9,856 nucleotides of DNA from Archaeoglobus sp. (lineage in GTDB: Archaea; Halobacteriota; Archaeoglobi; Archaeoglobales; Archaeoglobaceae). Within the stretch, counting starts at the first letter, position 1. Every line of letters begins with the position of its first letter. The stretch is taken from positions 1 to 9,856 of the forward strand of contig QNXS01000069.1 in assembly GCA_003978865.1 (NCBI GenBank). Direction: 5' to 3'. This document shows positions 6,614-9,856 of this stretch, piece after piece. Made by a program: the position numbers and the translations under genes. The notes under the pieces were generated by a model. That model was not told the DNA's origin, searched no databases, and saw only the letters and a program-made list of their open reading frames with translations.

Positions 6614-6619
6614 AAAAAA
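6614..6619 (-). terminator. T-rich tract after porB
   Basis: The 56-base spacer between the stops of cysS and porB is almost entirely A and T. On the minus strand six T residues begin about 22 bases past porB, a plausible oligo-T end for the por operon. No hairpin is evident. Confidence 0.3.
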
Positions 6620-6640
6620 TTTATATTGCTATATTATAAT

Positions 6641-7507
6641 TTAAAAGTTCTCAAAAGCTTCCAAGAACTTCCATTGCATATCTATATTTTTCTCTATAGT
6701 TTCAATGTCACTATCATCTATACCCTTAAACCTGCCCTGAGCTCTCAAATATTCGGTTAATCCCGTCCTTTTCATTTTATCTTTGTAAGGTCTGCTTGCG
6801 GGAGAGAAACTAAGCTTTCCATCAAATTCCCAGAGTATCCAAGCCCCGCACTTCACCGCCATCCTTGCAATTTCCACGGTTTTAGAGCTGTCAAATCTCC
6901 AGCCCGGTGGACATGGGCTGTGAAGCTGTATAAAACGGAAACCTCTAATTTTCTTAGCTTTCTCAAGTTTATTTATAAAGTCCGGCAGGTATCCAACACT
7001 TGCAGTAGCAACGTAAGGCACTCGATGCATGAGCATTATCGCAGCTAAATCCTTCCTCTCTTCACTCTTTCCAGTAGGTGATGTCGTTGTCTTTGCTTTC
7101 CAGAATGTAGTTCCACTTGACTGGATACCAGTGTTCATGTATGCTTCATTATCACTTACTATCACTATTATATCCTCATTTCTTACCGCTGCTCCGCTGA
7201 TTGTTGCAAAACCTATGTCCGCTCCTCCATCTCCCATCCACACCACTATCTGTTTCTTCTTTCCTTCTCTCCTGAAAGCAGAGGCTATACCAGATGCAAC
7301 TGCTGGAGCTGAAGCAAATGGAACGTGCAGAACGGGAGCGTTGATTGTCGCTTTGGGATGTATGCCGGCAACTATTGTTGAGCATCCGGCAGGTATAATT
7401 ACTACTGGATCATCTAAAGCCAATCCAAGCGCTCTTAAGCCTAAACTGTGTGGACATCCCTGACAAGATGGATTCCCAGAAAGCAGGATAGATTCCTTAA
7501 CTTCCAT
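6641..7507 (-). CDS. porB: 2-oxoacid:ferredoxin oxidoreductase, beta subunit (pyruvate-type)
   Basis: A 288-residue beta chain, which binds thiamine diphosphate and the proximal 4Fe-4S cluster. The ThDP motif runs from GDG (92-94) to DNEAYMNTG (119-127), and TTTSPTGK (140-147) follows as in pyruvate enzymes. Cluster cysteines are likely Cys15 and Cys18 (CQGC), Cys42 (PAGCS) and Cys199 (HSPCPPGW). Differences from the common pyruvate form, from memory: CQGCPHSLG where CxGCGxxLG is usual, and GDGGADIG one residue shorter than GDGGTADIG. Length is normal. ATG 7507 follows porA by 4 bases; its Shine-Dalgarno GAGGTGA contains the porA stop codon, implying translational coupling. It is last in the operon. 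The reaction class is certain; the exact 2-oxoacid is not. Confidence 0.88.
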   Translation of the reverse strand: MEVKESILLSGNPSCQGCPHSLGLRALGLALDDPVVIIPAGCSTIVAGIHPKATINAPVLHVPFASAPAVASGIASAFRREGKKKQIVVWMGDGGADIGFATISGAAVRNEDIIVIVSDNEAYMNTGIQSSGTTFWKAKTTTSPTGKSEERKDLAAIMLMHRVPYVATASVGYLPDFINKLEKAKKIRGFRFIQLHSPCPPGWRFDSSKTVEIARMAVKCGAWILWEFDGKLSFSPASRPYKDKMKRTGLTEYLRAQGRFKGIDDSDIETIEKNIDMQWKFLEAFENF

Positions 7508-7511
7508 ATCC

Positions 7512-8669
7512 TCACCTCATACCTTTGTCGTAGATCTCAGGAGGCCACCAGTAAACACCATTTTTCTCAACTTCAAGCTTTCCTTCTGAAAAAACTCTAA
7601 ACATCTTAATAAAATCATCAACCCCTACGTCAATCCCACCGATTCCTGCTATTATGTTCGTTGCTTCAACACAGTTCTTAACTTCCACTCCAAGTATTCC
7701 CCCAGCCCCCATCGAACAATCTCTATCAAGAACAAGTACCTGTTTTCCATCAAGAAGTTTCTGAATCTTTTTGTATGGCATGGGTCTGATGTATCTGAGT
7801 TTTAATAGACCTATGGGCAACGATTCTTTTCTCAATTCATCTATGGCATCTTTTGCATCACCACTCCAAGCACCCATCATAACTACAGCATACTCCGCAT
7901 CATCGAGTCTGTACTCTTCCAGCAGACCACAGTTTCTTCCGGTGATTTCCTCATACTCCCTGCTTACTTTGTCAACAACTTTTTCTGTATTTTTTAAGGC
8001 TTCAAATGTATCCTTTCTAAGTCTTGCAGTGTACTCATTTGGACCTATACATCCAACAGTGAATGCTTCCTCTCCAAAAACATAGCTCTGTCTTCTTTCA
8101 GGTAGAAACTCATCCACATACTGCTGTTCCAGCAAATCAACAACTTCCGATGTATGACTAAGTTGAAAAGCATCCATTCCCGCTGTATAGGGTAAACTGA
8201 CTTCCTCACTTATTCGGAATCCATTTATTGTTAGATCAAACGCCTCCTGAACATTTTCAGCCATTGCAATTATCCAGCCTGAATCTCTCATGGTCAGCAA
8301 GTCCGTGTGGTCAGTATGTATGTTCCATGGTGGGCCTATGGTTCTTGTTACGACTACCATAACCAGTGGAACTCTGGCGTTTGCAACCCACCATATCATT
8401 TCATACATATAAAGCAACCCGTGACTGGAGGTAGCTGTAAAGGATCTTTTACCGGCAACAGCACTGCCATAAACAGCAGCTAATGCCGAGTGTTCTGATT
8501 CCACTCTTATAAATTCTGCATCAAGCAGTCCACTATCAACCATCTCCGCAAGCTTTTCGACTATAACTGTCTGGGGGGTTATCGGGTAAGCTGCAACAAC
8601 TTCAGTTCTTGCAAGCCTTACAGCCTCAGCAACAGCCTGATTTCCAGTCATTATTGTTCTTCCAGACAA
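7512..8669 (-). CDS. porA: 2-oxoacid:ferredoxin oxidoreductase, alpha subunit (pyruvate-type)
   Basis: A 385-residue alpha chain. It carries YPITP (28-32), VESEHSA (56-62, including the Glu expected to activate ThDP), TATSSHGL (78-85), the substrate loop with Arg109, then MRDSGW (127-132) and the family segment LSHTSEVVD (170-178). Arg109 matches the arginine that holds the pyruvate carboxylate in characterised enzymes. YPITP is kept, which argues against an oxalate-type enzyme. The loop TRTIGPPWNIHTDHTD (108-123) differs from the usual archaeal NRALSAPI-type loop, so the substrate may be another 2-oxoacid. The start is TTG 8669, supported by GGAGGTG only 5 bases ahead; the first ATG, six codons inside, is too far from that site. 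Gap to porD is 13 bases. Confidence 0.88.
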   Translation of the reverse strand: MSGRTIMTGNQAVAEAVRLARTEVVAAYPITPQTVIVEKLAEMVDSGLLDAEFIRVESEHSALAAVYGSAVAGKRSFTATSSHGLLYMYEMIWWVANARVPLVMVVVTRTIGPPWNIHTDHTDLLTMRDSGWIIAMAENVQEAFDLTINGFRISEEVSLPYTAGMDAFQLSHTSEVVDLLEQQYVDEFLPERRQSYVFGEEAFTVGCIGPNEYTARLRKDTFEALKNTEKVVDKVSREYEEITGRNCGLLEEYRLDDAEYAVVMMGAWSGDAKDAIDELRKESLPIGLLKLRYIRPMPYKKIQKLLDGKQVLVLDRDCSMGAGGILGVEVKNCVEATNIIAGIGGIDVGVDDFIKMFRVFSEGKLEVEKNGVYWWPPEIYDKGMR

Positions 8670-8674
8670 TTTTA

Positions 8675-8681
8675 CACCTCC
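8675..8681 (-). promoter_or_regulatory. Shine-Dalgarno deciding the TTG start of porA
   Basis: GGAGGTG on the minus strand lies 5 bases before TTG 8669-8667, just after the porD stop. Its distance to the first ATG (8651) would be 23 bases, so it supports the TTG start. Confidence 0.75.
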
Positions 8682-8682
8682 T

Positions 8683-8940
8683 TCAGGCTTCCAGAACCAT
8701 TTCTATCGCCTTTTTGGCACAGACACTACTACATATTCCGCACCCTTTGCAGTACTCGTAGTCTATTTCCACTTTTTCGCCCCTCTTTGAGATTGCTCCT
8801 TCGGGACAGTACAACCAGCAGAGCATGCAGGCATTACATACATTTTCTTTGATTACGGGTTTGTACGTTCTCCACAAACCGGTTTTACCGGCACTACCCT
8901 TACTGGGCTTGGATATCAAACATTCTTCAACTACTGACAT
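8683..8940 (-). CDS. porD: 2-oxoacid:ferredoxin oxidoreductase, delta (ferredoxin-like) subunit
   Basis: An 85-residue electron-transfer chain with two 4Fe-4S clusters: Cys35, 38, 41 and 45 (CNACMLCWLYCPEGAI) and Cys64, 67, 70 and 74 (CKGCGICSSVC). The segment GKTGLWRT (18-25) followed by KPV is diagnostic of PorD. It passes electrons from the beta-chain cluster to soluble ferredoxin. Length is typical for an archaeal delta chain. ATG 8940 overlaps the end of porG by 10 bases and has GAGGAGG 7 bases ahead. Of the four chains this one most resembles the ordinary pyruvate enzyme. Confidence 0.93.
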   Translation of the reverse strand: MSVVEECLISKPSKGSAGKTGLWRTYKPVIKENVCNACMLCWLYCPEGAISKRGEKVEIDYEYCKGCGICSSVCAKKAIEMVLEA

Positions 8941-9458
8941 TCATAAACCTCCTCGTACGCTATTTCAGCCGCTGTGGCATTTACTTCAGCGACTTTTCCG
9001 CTAAAAGTGTCTTTTATTGCTTTCACAACACTTTCTTTTCTTATTCCAAGTGTATTAGCCATAGCTCCTGCCATCGCAGTATTAACTATTGGCCATCCAG
9101 CAGAAACAAGGTTGAGATTTAAAGCTATTTTACTTGCATTTATGCAGAAGTCTCCGCCACTTTCAGCATTTACTATAGTAAATCCTTCATCTTTAAGCAT
9201 GTTTTTAATATCAACTATATTTAGTATTCTTTCAGCAAAAATTGATACAACATCTGCTTTCTTTATTGATGAATGTCTTCTGATGGGTTCATCAGAAAGT
9301 CTCAGATAACTTTTAACAAGAGAACCTCTCCTTTCAGCACCAAACTGTGGTATCGCCTGTGCATACTTTCCATCCATCACTGCAGCAAGAGCGAGAATTC
9401 TGGCTGCGGTTACACCACCTTGTCCGCCAAAACTGAGAATTACAATTTCTCTCAACAA
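8931..9458 (-). CDS. porG: 2-oxoacid:ferredoxin oxidoreductase, gamma subunit
   Basis: A 175-residue gamma chain, first gene of the operon; in the fused bacterial enzyme the equivalent domain lies between alpha- and delta-like parts and contacts CoA and the other chains. Signatures are GGQGGVTAAR (11-20), KYAQAIPQFGAERRG (31-45) and the later NTAMAGAMANTLGI region. The residue before GGQGG is Phe where Arg is usual (GRGGQG). The start is TTG 9458, with GGAGGTG 7 bases ahead; a second TTG follows directly. The first in-frame ATG is Met28, after the GGQGG motif, so it cannot be the start. A TATA box at 9511-9520 would give a leader of about 30 bases. Confidence 0.92.
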   Translation of the reverse strand: MLREIVILSFGGQGGVTAARILALAAVMDGKYAQAIPQFGAERRGSLVKSYLRLSDEPIRRHSSIKKADVVSIFAERILNIVDIKNMLKDEGFTIVNAESGGDFCINASKIALNLNLVSAGWPIVNTAMAGAMANTLGIRKESVVKAIKDTFSGKVAEVNATAAEIAYEEVYECQ

Positions 9459-9465
9459 AACTTAC

Positions 9466-9472
9466 CACCTCC
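9466..9472 (-). promoter_or_regulatory. Shine-Dalgarno deciding the TTG start of porG
   Basis: GGAGGTG on the minus strand lies 7 bases before TTG 9458-9456 and 10 bases before the adjacent TTG 9455-9453. No ATG is within reach, so a TTG start is required. Confidence 0.75.
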
Positions 9473-9510
9473 AGTTATCATTTGTATAACCAAGTTCAGT
9501 TTAATAGTTG

Positions 9511-9520
9511 TTATTTATAA
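9511..9520 (-). promoter_or_regulatory. TATA box of the por operon
   Basis: TTATAAATAA on the minus strand is a near-consensus archaeal TATA element. Transcription would start near 9490, some 30 bases before porG. No other clear promoter is seen inside the operon, so all four genes probably depend on it. Confidence 0.6.
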
Positions 9521-9602
9521 GATTTATTATTTCCATAATAGGTTTCGATATTTTGCTAATCATGCATCAATGCGGTTAATTGTATAATTATATGTCTTAT
9601 GG

Positions 9603-9610
9603 TATTTAAA
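9603..9610 (+). promoter_or_regulatory. TATA-like element ahead of the right-edge gene
   Basis: TATTTAAA is centred about 26 bases before ATG 9633, the spacing expected for a leaderless archaeal transcript. A 10-bp palindrome, TATAATTATA (9583-9592), lies just upstream but is common in such AT-rich DNA. Confidence 0.4.
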
Positions 9611-9632
9611 ATTTCTAAATTGTACGTCAAGC

Positions 9633-9856
9633 ATGCTGAGGGGGTATCGAACAAAAAGAACTAAATATTGTTTCTCCAAAAATACTTTTGTAATGTTATC
9701 TTCAGCCGCAAACAACAGATTGAAAGTTTTGTCTCTCAAGATACTTGACTTACTCTGGTTTATCAACGAGCTTAGACCCTATTCAGAACTTGAAAAGAAA
9801 AAAAATACGTTAGAGTACTACCTGCCAAAAATAAAAGATGTTCATGAAAGGGCAGA
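9633..9856 (+). CDS. Unidentified protein, N-terminal fragment
   Basis: The frame is open from 9588 and continues past the right edge, giving at least 74 residues from ATG 9633. I do not recognise the family. The first 20 residues are basic; residues 29-47 (NRLKVLSLKILDLLWFINE) look helical and amphipathic, and the segment after that is rich in Lys and Glu (ELEKKKNTLEYYLPKIKDV). No signal peptide or clear membrane helix is seen. There is no Shine-Dalgarno, but the TATA-like element fits a leaderless start at 9633; ATG 9693 is an alternative that would remove the basic leader. It is divergent from the por operon. A 68-residue frame on the opposite strand (9766-9560) competes but looks like a shadow. 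Confidence 0.45.
   Translation, partial: MLRGYRTKRTKYCFSKNTFVMLSSAANNRLKVLSLKILDLLWFINELRPYSELEKKKNTLEYYLPKIKDVHERA

Noticed and set aside
7029..7463. Long plus-strand reading frame opposite porB (and similar ones opposite porA and porG)
   Set aside because: These mirror strongly conserved por genes on the other strand, have no family motif, and are expected shadows.
9583..9592. Palindrome TATAATTATA as a regulator site
   Set aside because: A pure AT palindrome of this length is expected by chance in such AT-rich spacer DNA, and nothing else supports it.
9560..9766. 68-residue minus-strand reading frame
   Set aside because: It overlaps the more protein-like plus-strand frame and the AT-rich spacer, has no recognisable motif and no ribosome site.
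1..9856. CRISPR array, tRNA or rRNA genes, insertion sequences, toxin-antitoxin or defence genes
   Set aside because: I looked in all spacers and on both strands and saw no regularly spaced repeats, cloverleaf-like segments, transposase motifs or terminal inverted repeats; the spacers are short (under 180 bases).

Overview
The window looks like chromosomal DNA of a euryarchaeon, most likely an anaerobic hyperthermophile of the Archaeoglobales type. This rests on gene content (Nog1-type GTPase, DUF483 protein, HTH-CBS regulator, four-subunit 2-oxoacid:ferredoxin oxidoreductase), on archaeal TATA boxes 25-30 bases ahead of several genes, on Shine-Dalgarno sequences of the GGAGGTG type, and on the AT-rich spacers. 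The lineage is an inference from memory of these families, not a database match. I see no mobile element, CRISPR array, tRNA or rRNA gene.

Layout from left to right. (1) 1-155: start of a Mut7-C-type gene leaving the window on the minus strand. (2) 323-1007: two consecutive plus-strand TatA-family genes, each a single-helix component of twin-arginine protein export; no tatC is in view. (3) 2764-1016, minus: a transcription-regulator-like protein (winged helix plus two CBS domains) followed 9 bases later by a cysteine-rich DUF483 protein of unknown function, forming a two-gene operon. (4) 2922-3851, plus: a Nog1-family ribosome-associated GTPase, divergent from the regulator. (5) 5056-3894, minus: a small SAM-dependent methyltransferase and a small metallo-beta-lactamase-fold hydrolase. 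(6) 5163-6584, plus: cysteinyl-tRNA synthetase. (7) 9458-6641, minus: a tightly packed gamma-delta-alpha-beta operon for a pyruvate-type 2-oxoacid:ferredoxin oxidoreductase, with a clear TATA box. (8) 9633 to the end, plus: the start of an unidentified gene divergent from the por operon.

The strongest metabolic unit is the por operon. Gamma, delta, alpha and beta chains together hold one thiamine diphosphate site and three expected 4Fe-4S clusters, and would oxidise a 2-oxoacid plus CoA to an acyl-CoA, CO2 and reduced ferredoxin (or run in reverse). The delta chain is very typical, but the alpha-chain substrate loop and the beta-chain N-terminus differ from the housekeeping archaeal pyruvate enzyme as I remember it, so the substrate is open. 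Two of its four genes start with TTG behind near-perfect Shine-Dalgarno sites.

No obviously new multi-gene system stands out. The best leads are the HTH-CBS/DUF483 operon, whose second gene carries two cysteine motifs resembling a metal site, the variant por enzyme, and small repeat or dyad structures in two divergent promoter regions.
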